Of a stretch of 64,000 nt of DNA, positions 42,986 through 51,951 are shown piece after piece. Position 1 is the first letter of the stretch. Every line of letters begins with the position of its first letter. Source of the stretch: Pantoea nemavictus (GTDB lineage: Bacteria > Pseudomonadota > Gammaproteobacteria > Enterobacterales > Enterobacteriaceae). The stretch spans positions 1,860,001-1,924,000 of the forward strand of contig NZ_JBBGZW010000001.1 of the NCBI RefSeq assembly GCF_037479095.1, in the 5' to 3' direction. The position numbers were made by a program, and so were the translations under genes. Below the pieces are notes generated by a model that made no database searches, was not told the DNA's origin, and worked only from the letters and a program-made list of their open reading frames with translations.

Positions 42986-44596
42986 ATGAGTACTACTGCG
43001 GTAAATCTGGCGCTCGCCGCCGCTGGCAAGGAAAGCGCAAACCTTCAGGAACGAAAAGACGTCGACGTACTGCTGATTGGCGCAGGCGTGATGAGTGCGA
43101 CCCTCGGCACATGGCTGCAGGATCTCGAGCCTGACTGGTCGATTGAGATGGTTGAACGCCTTGATGACGTGGCGGTTGAATCCTCGAATGGCTGGAACAA
43201 CGCTGGCACCGGCCACGCCGCGCTGGCCGAGCTGAACTATACGCCGCAGAAGGCGGATGGCAGCATCGACATCGCTAAAGCGGTGGCGATTAACGAATCG
43301 TTCCAGATTTCGCGCCAGTTCTGGGCTTATCACGTTCAGAAAGGCAACCTGCGCAATCCCAAAAGCTTTATCCACAGTACGCCGCACATGAGTTTCGTCT
43401 GGGGCGACGATAACGTTGAATTCCTGCGTAAGCGCTTCAATGCGTTGCAGAAAAGTACGCTGTTCCGCGGCATGAGCTATTCAGAAGACCGCGATCAAAT
43501 CACCCAGTGGATTCCGCTGGTGATGAACGGGCGTGACAGCAAGCAGAAAGTCGCCGCCACCTGGACCGAGATGGGTACCGACGTGAACTTCGGTGAAGTG
43601 ACGCGTCAGCTGATTGCTGCTTTAGAGAAGAAAGCCAATTTCCGTCTGCGTCTACGCCAGGAAGTGCGTGATATCAAGCGCCTGAGCGATGGCCGCTGGC
43701 AGGTAAGCCTGCATAATCTGGTCAGCGGCGAAGATCGCGTGCTGACCACGCGCCAGCTGTTTATTGGTGCCGGCGGCGCGGCGTTGCCGCTGCTGCAGAA
43801 ATCGGGCATTCCGGAAGTGAAAGGCTACGCCGGTTTCCCGGTGGGCGGCTCTTTCCTGGTGACGGAAAATCCGGAGGTGGTGAAACAGCACATGGCGAAG
43901 GTGTATGGCAAAGCCAGCGTCGGCGCCCCGCCGATGTCGGTGCCGCATGTCGATACGCGCGTGCTGGATGGCAAACAAGTGCTGCTGTTTGGCCCGTTCG
44001 CCACCTTCTCCACCAAATTCCTCAAGCAAGGTTCGCTGCTGGATATGTTCGGTGCGATGAATGGCAGCAACCTGAAACCGATGGTGCAGGTTGGCCTGAA
44101 GAGTTTCGATCTGGTGAAATATCTGGTTGATCAGGTGCTGCAAAGCGACAGCGATCGTATGGAAGCCTTACGTGCTTACGTACCGCAGGCACAGCAGGAA
44201 GATTGGCGTTTGGTGACGGCAGGCCAGCGCGTGCAGATCATCAAAAATGATGCCAAAGAGGGCGGCGTGCTGCGTCTGGGCACCGAAGTGGTGACCTCGG
44301 AAGACGGTACAATTTCGGCGCTGCTCGGCGCATCGCCTGGTGCATCAACCGCGGCACCGATTATGCTCGAGCTGATGGCGAAAGCCTTCCCAGAGCAGAT
44401 GCGTTCACCGGAATGGCAGACCAAAATCCGCATGGTGATCCCATCGTGGGGCCGCAAGTTGAACGGCGATGTGGCGCTGACCGAGAAAGTGCTGGCCGAT
44501 ACCAGCCGCGTGCTGCAGCTCGATTACGAGCCCGTTGTTACACCTGATGCCGCCAACGATGAAGCGCGCGAAACGGCGCATGTGGTGGGGAAGTAA
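42986..44596 (+). CDS. mqo: Malate:quinone oxidoreductase
   Basis: Mqo is a peripheral membrane FAD enzyme that oxidises malate to oxaloacetate and passes electrons to the quinone pool. The 536-residue protein has an N-terminal FAD-binding motif ([16 protein letters not shown] near residue 30). The family blocks [43 protein letters not shown] and [28 protein letters not shown] follow. The start is preceded by GAGGAG. A Rho-independent terminator follows at 44625. Confidence 0.97.
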   Translation: MSTTAVNLALAAAGKESANLQERKDVDVLLIGAGVMSATLGTWLQDLEPDWSIEMVERLDDVAVESSNGWNNAGTGHAALAELNYTPQKADGSIDIAKAVAINESFQISRQFWAYHVQKGNLRNPKSFIHSTPHMSFVWGDDNVEFLRKRFNALQKSTLFRGMSYSEDRDQITQWIPLVMNGRDSKQKVAATWTEMGTDVNFGEVTRQLIAALEKKANFRLRLRQEVRDIKRLSDGRWQVSLHNLVSGEDRVLTTRQLFIGAGGAALPLLQKSGIPEVKGYAGFPVGGSFLVTENPEVVKQHMAKVYGKASVGAPPMSVPHVDTRVLDGKQVLLFGPFATFSTKFLKQGSLLDMFGAMNGSNLKPMVQVGLKSFDLVKYLVDQVLQSDSDRMEALRAYVPQAQQEDWRLVTAGQRVQIIKNDAKEGGVLRLGTEVVTSEDGTISALLGASPGASTAAPIMLELMAKAFPEQMRSPEWQTKIRMVIPSWGRKLNGDVALTEKVLADTSRVLQLDYEPVVTPDAANDEARETAHVVGK

Positions 44597-44624
44597 CAAG
44601 GTAGCGTTGTTTGCTGCAAAGATG

Positions 44625-44652
44625 AGAGGCCGCGCAAGCAGCCTCTTTTTTT
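44625..44652 (+). terminator. Rho-independent terminator of mqo
   Basis: AGAGGC and GCCTCT form a 6-bp stem around a 10-nt loop, followed directly by seven T residues, 28 bp after the mqo stop. Confidence 0.85.
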
Positions 44653-44671
44653 ATGCCTAACGCAAGAAATG

Positions 44672-44713
44672 TCCCAAATTGGGATTCAGGTTTGTTATAG
44701 TCCCAAAACGGGA
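44672..44713. promoter_or_regulatory. Twin palindromic operators of higBA (third module)
   Basis: TCCCAAATTGGGA (44672-44684) and TCCCAAAACGGGA (44701-44713) are two near-identical palindromes flanking a TATAGT -10-like box, just upstream of the toxin gene. Antitoxin-toxin complexes typically bind such paired sites. Confidence 0.8.
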
Positions 44714-44727
44714 TTAAGATGCGCTGC

Positions 44728-45030
44728 ATGAGAATTATATCGGTAAGGTCATTAAGGGAGTTTATGACGGCGAACCCCGACTCTTCGCAGCCGTTGAGAG
44801 CCTGGATTGATGAAGCACAAAAGGCCGACTGGTCAAGCCCGGCAGACATCAAGGAACAATACCGCCACGCCAGCATTCTTAAAGGTAGCCGAGTGGTATT
44901 CAACATCAAAGGAAACGATTATCGACTGATAGCGGCCATCGCGTATCCACAGAAGCTGATATTTATAAAGTTTATCGGCACACATCGGGAATATGACGCG
45001 ATTGACGCTAATACGGTGGAGCAACGCTAA
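44728..45030 (+). CDS. higB: HigB-family mRNA interferase toxin (E. coli HigB type)
   Basis: This is a toxin of about 100 residues of the HigB (YgjN-type) family, which cuts mRNA on the ribosome. Typical blocks are MRIISVRSLREFMTANPDSS, LRAWIDEAQKADWSSPADIKEQY, VFNIKGNDYRLIAAI and FIKFIGTHREYDAID. It may begin at the ATG at 44728 or three codons earlier. Family members usually start just before the I-I/L-S pattern, so 44728 was chosen. The stop overlaps the antitoxin start (TAATG). Confidence 0.92.
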   Translation: MRIISVRSLREFMTANPDSSQPLRAWIDEAQKADWSSPADIKEQYRHASILKGSRVVFNIKGNDYRLIAAIAYPQKLIFIKFIGTHREYDAIDANTVEQR

Positions 45031-45395
45031 TGACATTAACCATTAAACCCATTCATTCCGAACAGGATTACGAAGCCGCTCTTGAGGCTATCTCGCCGCT
45101 CTTTGAAGATGTGCCTGAGCTCGGCACGCCAGAGAGCGATTATATGATCGTGATGAGCATGCTCATTGAGGCATGGGAAAAAAAGCATTATCCCATAGAG
45201 GCGGCAGATCCGATTGAAGCCATTAAATTCCGCATGGAGCAACAAGGGCTGACAGCCAAAGATTTGGAGCCTGCCATCGGTCGTCGCAATCGCGTTTATG
45301 AAGTGCTCAATGGGAAACGTTCTTTATCACTGGAAATGATCCGTAATCTGCATAAGCAGTTTGGTATTCCATTGGAGAGTTTGGTTGGGTTGTGA
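45030..45395 (+). CDS. higA: HigA-family antitoxin
   Basis: The 121-residue antitoxin has an N-terminal toxin-binding part (TIKPIHSEQDYEAALEAISPLF) and a C-terminal helix-turn-helix (LTAKDLEPAIGRRNRVYEVLNGKRSLSLEMIRNLHKQFGIP). This is the layout of E. coli HigA. It is translationally coupled to higB. It probably binds the twin operators at 44672-44713. This differs from the module at 6.5 kb, whose antitoxin is of the VapI type. Confidence 0.93.
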   Translation: MTLTIKPIHSEQDYEAALEAISPLFEDVPELGTPESDYMIVMSMLIEAWEKKHYPIEAADPIEAIKFRMEQQGLTAKDLEPAIGRRNRVYEVLNGKRSLSLEMIRNLHKQFGIPLESLVGL

Positions 45396-45403
45396 ATGGT
45401 TGC

Positions 45404-45459
45404 GGTCGCCATGAATGGCGACCCTATCATTACGGTGCACCGCCATGCGCATCGTAATG
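45404..45459. repeat. Family 2 palindrome and adjacent hairpin between convergent genes
   Basis: GGTCGCCATGAATGGCGACC (45404-45423) is followed by an inverted repeat CATTACG (45428-45434) and CGTAATG (45453-45459). The hairpin may serve as a weak two-way end for higA and the LysE-type gene, but it lacks a U-run. Confidence 0.65.
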
Positions 45460-45460
45460 G

Positions 45461-46048
45461 TTAACTCAACAACACTGCGTCGTACAGCATCCAACCGGTG
45501 GTGGCCACCAGCGACAATGCCATCAAACTGTTAAACGCCTGACGTTTCCACGCTACCTGCAGATGGCTGCGTAGGCGGTCGCCCAGTGCAGCCCAAATCA
45601 AGATGCACGGCAGATTCAGCGCCGCGAATCCCAGTAACACGGTTAGCACGCCGTTGCTGTTGGCGTATATCAGCGCCACATTCGTCACCATCAACCACGC
45701 TTTTGGGTTCACCGCCTGGAAACAGATGCCGCCAATTAACGTCATGGGGCGCGGGCGTTCGCGTAGCTGCGGTGCGCCGGCGCGGAATATCTTCCACGAA
45801 AGCCACAGCAGATAACTGCATCCGACCACTGTCAGCGGCAGGCGAATCGCGCCCATCCAGTGCAGCAACACATCGAGCGCCATACTCGCCAGCAGCATCT
45901 GAATCGCACAACCCAGTAGAATGCCAAATAGCATCGGCAGCGTGCGTTTGAAGCCAAAGTTGACGCCGGAAGTCGCCAGCAGCAGGTTGTTCGGGCCGGG
46001 AGTGATCGACATAACGGTGACATAGCTGAAAAACGAGGGATCGAGCAT
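45461..46048 (-). CDS. LysE/RhtB-family amino acid exporter
   Basis: This is a 195-residue inner-membrane exporter with six helices. The N-terminal FFSYVTVMSITPGPNNLLLATSG carries the LysE-family motif TPGPNN. CFQAVNPKAWLMVTNVALIY near residue 120 is the second family signature. AGGAAG precedes the ATG at 46048. The divergent MocR-type regulator suggests that the pair works together to expel an amino acid. Which amino acid cannot be told. Confidence 0.9.
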   Translation of the reverse strand: MLDPSFFSYVTVMSITPGPNNLLLATSGVNFGFKRTLPMLFGILLGCAIQMLLASMALDVLLHWMGAIRLPLTVVGCSYLLWLSWKIFRAGAPQLRERPRPMTLIGGICFQAVNPKAWLMVTNVALIYANSNGVLTVLLGFAALNLPCILIWAALGDRLRSHLQVAWKRQAFNSLMALSLVATTGWMLYDAVLLS

Positions 46049-46184
46049 GGCGTACTTCCTTAACAATCAATGAGGCCTTCATGCTAATGCGTACGCTGCA
46101 ATGGAAACAGAGACACAAAATGACTATTGTAATGGATACAGTTGTCTCAAAAATGAATTGTACCCATCGCGCGCGGAGGCTTTT

Positions 46185-47675
46185 GTGTCCCTTCCCCTTT
46201 CATCCGGCCAAACGCTGTATCAGCAGTTGGTCGATAGCTTTGCCGAGTCGATTCATCAGGGCACCCTGAAGCCGGGCAAGCGGCTGCCGGCGATTCGCCG
46301 CGTGGCGCAATCGCATCAGGTTAGTATCAATACGGTGCTTAATGCGTGGCAAGTGCTTGAAGATCGTGGCCTGATCGAATCACGTCCGCAATCCGGCTAT
46401 TACGTGCGTGGCGTGCTGCCCGCCGTGACGCGCGCGGTAAAACCGTTACCTCCTAAAATTAACGATCCCAGTGCGCAAAAGCTGGAACTGATTGAGCAGG
46501 TGTTCGCCGCGCAAAATAATCCGGAGTACACCAATATCTCGCTGGCCTGTCCGCAGGATGGCACCTTCTATCCTGCGGCGCGTATCGGGCGCATTACCGC
46601 GTCGATTTTACGACAGAATCCCGACATTATCGGACGCTATGCGCTTCCGCCTGGTAGTGAGCGCTTACGGGAGGAGATTGCACGGCGCGCGCTGCATAAT
46701 GGCATCAACCTGCCGCCACAAGCGATCACCCTTACCCACGGCTGCATGGAAGCGTTGCAGCTGGCGCTGCGTGCGGTGACCAAACCTGGCGACTGCATCG
46801 GTCTGGAATCGCCGACCTATTTTTTCCTGTTCCCGCTGCTGGCCTCGTTGGGACTGAAGGCGCTGGAAATCCCCACCGATCCGCAGCAAGGGTTGTCGCT
46901 CGATGCGCTGGAGATGCTGCTGCAGGAGAAACGTATTCAGGCAGTGATCGCCATGCCGGGCGCACAGAACCCGCTGGGCTATGTGATGCCGCTGGAGAAC
47001 AAAAAGCGCCTGGCGAAGTTAGTGAACACTTACCACGTTCCGCTGCTGGAAGATGGTTTGTATGACGAATTGCAGTTTGAGTGGCCGCTGTCACCGCCGG
47101 TGAAGGCCTTTGATAGTGACGGCTGGGTGATTTACTGCACCAGCTTTACCAAAACCGTGGCGCCCGATTTTCGCGTCGGCTGGACCGCCGCCGGACGTTT
47201 TCATCACGCCATCGCTCACCTCAAAGCGGTTTCATCGATGGCGGAGTCACGTTTGCTGAGCGAAACGCTGGCCGAATTCCTGGCAAGCGGCGGTTACGAT
47301 CATCATCTGCGTACGCTGCGTCGCCGCTATGCGGCGAATCTGGATGCGGCACGCGGCATTCTGGCGCGCCACTTTCCGCAGGGCACGCGCGCTACCCTGC
47401 CGCGCGGCGGGTTTGTTTTCTGGGTAGAACTGCCGGGCAAAGTCGATACCGTGGAGATGTTTCACCGTCTGCTGCAGGAGCACATTTGTGTGACGCCGGG
47501 CGCGCTCTACTCGCTGAGCGATCGCTATACGCACGCGTTGCGCCTCTCCTGCTGCTATCCGTTTGATGAGCGTTATACCTGGGCACTGCAGCGCACCGGC
47601 GCGCTGGCCTGTGAGATGACAGGCCTCGCGCCGGGACAGGATCAGGGTTTGCCGTTGCGGCCCCAGGTGGTGTAA
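46185..47675 (+). CDS. MocR-type regulator (GntR helix-turn-helix fused to aminotransferase-like domain)
   Basis: The protein combines a GntR winged helix (TLYQQLVDSFAESIHQGTLKPGKRLPAIRRVAQSHQVSINTV-type, about residues 10-60) with a class I aminotransferase-fold domain. That domain probably senses PLP or an amino acid; the PLP lysine lies in SFTKTVAPDFRVGW near residue 325. A start at GTG 46185 was chosen because GGAGG lies exactly 5 bp upstream. The in-frame ATG at 46101 has no ribosome site and would consume the shared promoter region. Length is 496 residues. The last 34 bp overlap the convergent GST gene. Confidence 0.88.
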   Translation: MSLPLSSGQTLYQQLVDSFAESIHQGTLKPGKRLPAIRRVAQSHQVSINTVLNAWQVLEDRGLIESRPQSGYYVRGVLPAVTRAVKPLPPKINDPSAQKLELIEQVFAAQNNPEYTNISLACPQDGTFYPAARIGRITASILRQNPDIIGRYALPPGSERLREEIARRALHNGINLPPQAITLTHGCMEALQLALRAVTKPGDCIGLESPTYFFLFPLLASLGLKALEIPTDPQQGLSLDALEMLLQEKRIQAVIAMPGAQNPLGYVMPLENKKRLAKLVNTYHVPLLEDGLYDELQFEWPLSPPVKAFDSDGWVIYCTSFTKTVAPDFRVGWTAAGRFHHAIAHLKAVSSMAESRLLSETLAEFLASGGYDHHLRTLRRRYAANLDAARGILARHFPQGTRATLPRGGFVFWVELPGKVDTVEMFHRLLQEHICVTPGALYSLSDRYTHALRLSCCYPFDERYTWALQRTGALACEMTGLAPGQDQGLPLRPQVV

Positions 47676-48265
47676 GGCTCGCGCTCGGTCAGGCGCTCGT
47701 AATAGGTTTGCACCGCCGGGAAGTGAGGATGCTCCAGCGGTGTTTCGAACCAGCGATTCACCGCCAGCCCAACCGGAATATCCGCCAGCGAGAAATTACG
47801 GCCTGCGACGTAGCGCCCGGTTTTTTCCAAATGCTGGTTAAGAATGTTCATGGTGTGCGACCAGCCTTTGACGGCAGCGGCCAGCAAGCGCGGATCCTGG
47901 TGCGCTGGCGAGTTGCGTACCAGCGACATAAACGCGTAGCGCCAGGACGTGTTCAGTTCGGTGGCTTGCCAATCCATCCACTGATCAACCGGTGCCCGCG
48001 CGCGCGGATTTTCGGGATAGAGCCAGTCGCCGCCGTTGCTGTTCGCCAGATAGCGCAAAATGGTGTTGGATTCCCACAACACGAAATCGTCCTCGATCAT
48101 CACCGGGACCATCGCGTTGGGATTGAGCGCCATAAATTCTGCTGAGTGCAGCGATTGCGGATCGTCGCCCCAGGGTTCAGATTCATACGCGATATCCAGT
48201 TCTGCGCACAGCCACAGAACTTTTCGCACGTTAATTGAAGAAGTACGGCCAAGAACTTTTAACAT
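47642..48265 (-). CDS. Glutathione S-transferase family protein
   Basis: The 207-residue protein has the thioredoxin-fold N-terminal domain with MLKVLGRTSSINVRKVLWLCAEL (probable catalytic serine at 9-10). NPNAMVPVMIEDDFVLWESNTILRYL near residue 50 contains the glutathione-binding cis-proline and the E-S pair. A helical C-terminal domain follows. The ATG at 48265 has CGGAG upstream; a 20-codon extension was rejected. Substrate unknown. Confidence 0.92.
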   Translation of the reverse strand: MLKVLGRTSSINVRKVLWLCAELDIAYESEPWGDDPQSLHSAEFMALNPNAMVPVMIEDDFVLWESNTILRYLANSNGGDWLYPENPRARAPVDQWMDWQATELNTSWRYAFMSLVRNSPAHQDPRLLAAAVKGWSHTMNILNQHLEKTGRYVAGRNFSLADIPVGLAVNRWFETPLEHPHFPAVQTYYERLTEREPYTTWGRNGKP

Positions 48266-48378
48266 TGCAGACTCCGATTGCAGAATTCTTAATCTATTCA
48301 TAGCCCTGATGCTGATCTTTCGCAATCGGCAGGATGTAAATCCGGATTTCAGACAACCTCAACGAGGAAGGAGTGACA

Positions 48379-49227
48379 ATGAAGGTCGCATTTAAACAAG
48401 TGGATGTGTTTACCTCATCGGCGTTTAAAGGTAATCCGCTGGCGGTGATCATGGATGCACAGGGATTGAGTGATGCGCAGCTGGCAGCGATTGCGCGCTG
48501 GACCAACCTATCGGAAACCACCTTTGTGCTGCCGCCACAGGATCAGGCGGCGGATTACCGCGTGCGTATTTTTACCGTTGAAGGCGAACTGCCGTTTGCC
48601 GGTCATCCTACGCTCGGCACCGCGCATGCGCTGCTGGAAGCCGGTTGGCCGCTGAAAACGCCGGGCAAAATCGTGCAGGAGTGCGGCGTTGGTCTGGTGG
48701 AGGTGAAAATCAGCGATGATGGCGCGCTGGCTTTTGCTGCGCCCGCGGCCACCTTAACGCCCTTTAGCGATGCGTTGATGAGCAGTGCGTTAAATAGCGA
48801 AGCTTTCGATCTCAGCCAGGCACCGACCATCGTCGATATGGGCATTCGCTGGCTGCTGATTCCGCTGAGCAGCGCGCAGGCGGTGCTGGATGTGGTGCCG
48901 TCAGCCTCTGATTTACACCGTTTACATCAACATGCCGACGTTAACGGCACAGCGATTTTTGGCGCGCTGCCCTCGGGTGAGAATGAGCAGTATGAAGTGC
49001 GCGCGTTGCTGGTTGAGAACGGCAGTTTGACCGAAGATCCGGTAACCGGTAGCGCCAATGCCTGTCTGGCGCGCTACCTGGCGGCACAGGGCCAAACGCA
49101 AGATTACCGGGCGCGTCAGGGCAGCGCGATTCAGCGTGAAGGTCGAATTCAGGTGAGTTTTACGCATGAAGCGATTTGGATTGGTGGCCAAACCGTGACG
49201 GTGATTGACGGGACGATTACGTTGTAA
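48379..49227 (+). CDS. PhzF family isomerase-like protein
   Basis: The 282-residue protein has the double diaminopimelate-epimerase-like fold of the PhzF family. Blocks are FKQVDVFTSSAFKGNPLAVI at the start, LSETTFVLPP near residue 45 (catalytic glutamate), ELPFAGHPTLGTAHAL near residue 72 and EDPVTGSANACLARYL near residue 217. Many members have no known reaction and are not tied to phenazines, and no phenazine genes are nearby. The ATG at 48379 is preceded by GGAAGGAG. Confidence 0.92.
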   Translation: MKVAFKQVDVFTSSAFKGNPLAVIMDAQGLSDAQLAAIARWTNLSETTFVLPPQDQAADYRVRIFTVEGELPFAGHPTLGTAHALLEAGWPLKTPGKIVQECGVGLVEVKISDDGALAFAAPAATLTPFSDALMSSALNSEAFDLSQAPTIVDMGIRWLLIPLSSAQAVLDVVPSASDLHRLHQHADVNGTAIFGALPSGENEQYEVRALLVENGSLTEDPVTGSANACLARYLAAQGQTQDYRARQGSAIQREGRIQVSFTHEAIWIGGQTVTVIDGTITL

Positions 49228-49287
49228 GGTTGCCATTTATGGCAACCTGCTGGCGTCGCTGTTTAATGAGGTCGCCATAAATGGCGT
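49228..49287. repeat. Family 2 palindromes directly after the PhzF-family stop
   Basis: GGTTGCCATTTATGGCAACC (49228-49247), with a paired C-to-T/G-to-A variant stem, starts right after the TAA. A partial copy, GGTCGCCATAAATGGCG, follows at 49270-49286. Confidence 0.75.
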
Positions 49288-49984
49288 AATGCCGATCTGT
49301 TAAGCGCTGAGCGACTTTCGTTCGCCATCGGCTGAGGCAGTTTCAGCTATGCCGTGCGGCGACCGAGCAGAGGACGCCTGGCCGCGCCCTCTGCACTCCC
49401 GGGCCCTGCGCCAGCCCATCCCGCCGCTGCGCGGTGCCTTCACTCCCTCACGATTCCTGACGGACCGGCGGCGATTCGCTCCTGCTCAGCGCCGCCTCTC
49501 GCCGCATCCCTGCGGCTCGCCCTGGAATCCCTCACTCGCTCAGCGGGCTGGGATGTCGCCTCAACACCCGCGCTGCAGCATCAATGCCTATTCCTGAATC
49601 ATCATCGCTGTAGCGCCTGTCGGGTCGCCATTCATGGCGACCACATGACCCAAAATCTTCAGCCTGCAAAATTTCAAATCAGATGCGGTAATGGCAGGCG
49701 ATGGTGTTGGGCGCTATCCGCAGCGCCGAGCGCAGAGTGACGGCCAGGATGAGCCGACACGACGTCGGCGAAAGCGCGGCATGAGCCAGGGATGGCGAAT
49801 CCGCGCGGTCCGTCAGGCCGGAGCGATAAGCGAGGGAACAGCGAGGACGGCGCAGGCGCGGATTGCTAAGGTCCGCGCCTTCGGACCTTAGCCCGGCCGC
49901 CGGCTTCACACATTCTGAAACTGCCATATGCTTAGCGGGCGGAACCCCCGCGGAGCCAGTACGCTGCTTAACTGGCGAGCATTA
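49288..49984. other. About 700-bp mosaic non-coding region with inverted repeats
   Basis: No convincing gene was found; the open frames here lack ribosome sites and recognisable products. Features seen are a family 2 palindrome (49623-49642) and inverted arms around CCTGACGGACCG (49456-49480 versus 49795-49817). There is also a perfect 11-bp hairpin GCTAAGGTCCG/CGGACCTTAGC with a 6-nt loop (49865-49892). Base composition is G+C-rich with strong local palindromes, unlike flanking genes. It may be a degraded or non-autonomous mobile element, or encode a structured RNA. Confidence 0.5.
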
Positions 49985-50005
49985 CGCCATGAATGGCGAC
50001 CCTAC
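49985..50005. repeat. Family 2 palindrome fragment before the SDR stop
   Basis: CGCCATGAATGGCGACCCTA plus C is a copy with a shortened left arm, 4 bp from the SDR gene's stop codon. Confidence 0.7.
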
Positions 50006-50008
50006 CGA

Positions 50009-50767
50009 TTACAGTGCCTGGCCGCCTGAGGCTTCAATGCGTTGTGCGGTGATCCAGCCGGTTTCATCGCTGAGAATCGCGCTAATCGCATCACCGATAT
50101 CATCCGGCAAGCCGACGCGGCCCAACGCGGTAACCGAGGCGATATGATCGTTGAGATCTTTGGTATCACGCACGCGACCACCGCCAAAGTCAGTTTCAAT
50201 CGCGCCAGGTGCCAGAATGTTGACGCGAATATGGCGCTCGCCCAGCTCCTTCGCCTGATAACGGGTTAACACCTCCATCGCCCCTTTGATTGCGGCGTAA
50301 GTGCCCGAACCTGGCAGCGTCAATCGGGTTAAGCCGCTGGAGATATTCAGGATGCGTCCACCATCGATGATTAGCGGCAACAGTTTTTGCGTCAGGAAGA
50401 ACGGCCCTTTGAAGTGCACATTCACCAGCGCATCAAACTCATCCTCTGTGGTCTCGGCAAAGAGCTTATAGTGACCGTGGCCGGCGTTGTTCACTAAATA
50501 ATCAAAATTGTCGCGTTGCCAGGTTTTTTGCAGCGCCTCTTTCACCTGCGCCACGAAGTCATCGAACTGACCGGTGTCGCCAACATCCAACTGCAGCGCC
50601 ACCGCACGCGCGCCCAGCGCTTCAATCTCTTGCACCACCGCCTGTGCTTCATCCGCATGACCGCGATAGGTAAACAGGATATCGGTGCCTTTGGCGGCCA
50701 GTTTCAGCGCCCCATTCTTACCTAAACCGCGATTTCCGCCGGTAATCAATGCAATTTTATGACTCAT
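50009..50767 (-). CDS. Short-chain dehydrogenase/reductase (SDR)
   Basis: This is a 252-residue classical SDR using NAD(P)H. The cofactor motif TGGNRGLG is at residues 9-16, NNAGHG near residue 95, the catalytic serine in ILNISSGL, and YAAIKGA (YxxxK) near residue 162. The aspartate/basic pattern after strand 2 (FTYRGHADEAQ) suggests NADPH. TGGAGC precedes the ATG. It is divergent from a LysR-type gene that probably regulates it. Substrate unknown. Confidence 0.92.
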   Translation of the reverse strand: MSHKIALITGGNRGLGKNGALKLAAKGTDILFTYRGHADEAQAVVQEIEALGARAVALQLDVGDTGQFDDFVAQVKEALQKTWQRDNFDYLVNNAGHGHYKLFAETTEDEFDALVNVHFKGPFFLTQKLLPLIIDGGRILNISSGLTRLTLPGSGTYAAIKGAMEVLTRYQAKELGERHIRVNILAPGAIETDFGGGRVRDTKDLNDHIASVTALGRVGLPDDIGDAISAILSDETGWITAQRIEASGGQAL

Positions 50768-50882
50768 GTTTCGCTCCAGTTGGAAAATTGAACACCGGAT
50801 AAGGATATTCGCGAATAATTGATCTATAAACGCAGAGGAATACGCAGCACTGTTTCACTAACAACAACAATCGGTGCACAAC

Positions 50883-51782
50883 ATGGATAAAATTCACGCA
50901 ATGCAGGTGTTTGTGCGGGTGGCCGAAATGGGCAGTTTTACCCGCGCGGCAGAAAGTCTGGGTTTACCGAAAGGCAGCGTATCGCGCCAGCTTCAGGCGC
51001 TGGAAAATCAAATGGGTACGCGCTTGCTGCATCGCACCACGCGCCGCGTGCATCTGACGCAGGATGGTTTGGTCTATTACGATCGCTGCCTCGATTTGTT
51101 GTCGATGCTCGACGACATGGACAGCCTGTTCCAGCACGATCCCGGCACCTTAAGCGGCAAGCTGCGGGTGGATATGTCGGTGGCGATGGCGACCGGCTTT
51201 GTGTTGCCGCGTCTGCCGGAGTTTTTGCAGCACTATCCTGGGCTCGAAATTGAGCTGAGCAGCAGCGACCGCCAGGTGGATGTGATTCGTGAAGGCTTTG
51301 ACTGCGTGGTACGCGTGGGTGAGCTGAAAGATTCCGGCCTGATTGCGCGAAAAATTGGCTCGCACGCCTTGATTAACTGCGCCAGTGCCGACTACCTTTC
51401 CCGTTTCGGCATGCCGGTGCGGCTGGAAGATCTGTCGCAACACGCGATGGTGCATTACAGCCAGCAGCTTGGGCAGCCTTCGCAAGGTTTTGAGTATTTC
51501 GATGGCAAACAATGCCATTACATTCAAACCGGTGGCGTGGTGACGGTAAACAGTACTGAAACCTATCGCGCCGCGTGTATGGCCGGACTCGGCATTATTC
51601 AGGTGCCGGCGATTGGCGTACAGCCGCTGCTGGAATCAGGAAAGCTGGTTGAAGTGCTGCATCACTTCCCGGCTAAACCGATGCCGATCTCGCTGCTTTA
51701 TCCGCATCGCCGTAACGTGGCGCGCCGCGTGCGGGTGTTTATGGAGTGGCTAAGCCATGTCTTGCAGGAGTACGTCACATAG
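50883..51782 (+). CDS. LysR-family regulator, divergent from the SDR gene
   Basis: This is a 299-residue LysR protein with an N-terminal helix-turn-helix (MQVFVRVAEMGSFTRAAESLGLPKGSVSRQLQALENQMGTRLLHRTTR) and an effector-binding domain. It belongs to the group that typically controls a neighbouring oxidoreductase. A GTG three codons upstream is also in frame. The ATG at 50883 was chosen because the protein core starts there; neither has a clear Shine-Dalgarno. The 115-bp gap to the SDR start is the likely operator region. Confidence 0.9.
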   Translation: MDKIHAMQVFVRVAEMGSFTRAAESLGLPKGSVSRQLQALENQMGTRLLHRTTRRVHLTQDGLVYYDRCLDLLSMLDDMDSLFQHDPGTLSGKLRVDMSVAMATGFVLPRLPEFLQHYPGLEIELSSSDRQVDVIREGFDCVVRVGELKDSGLIARKIGSHALINCASADYLSRFGMPVRLEDLSQHAMVHYSQQLGQPSQGFEYFDGKQCHYIQTGGVVTVNSTETYRAACMAGLGIIQVPAIGVQPLLESGKLVEVLHHFPAKPMPISLLYPHRRNVARRVRVFMEWLSHVLQEYVT

Positions 51783-51786
51783 CACG

Positions 51787-51913
51787 TATACCCGTCATAC
51801 TTCGAGTTGCAGGTGCGTTAGCTGCGTGCGTTCACCCCAGTCACTTACCTAAGTAAGCTCCTGTGGATTCACACACTTGCCGCCTTCCTGCGTCTCGAAT
51901 TATTTAGGGTATA
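51787..51913. repeat. ERIC element (enterobacterial repetitive intergenic consensus)
   Basis: The element is exactly 127 bp, bounded by TATACCC and GGGTATA. It contains the conserved core TCACTTACCTAAGTAAGCTC followed by CTGTGGATTCAC. It is full length and lies between the LysR gene and yhjD. Confidence 0.95.
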
Positions 51914-51951
51914 TAATTGAATTTTCGCAGTGAACAGGATGACTATCGTCT

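Noticed and set aside
49349..49927. Several open frames in the mosaic region between the PhzF and SDR genes
   Set aside because: No Shine-Dalgarno, no recognisable product, and they cross palindromic repeats. Treated as non-coding.
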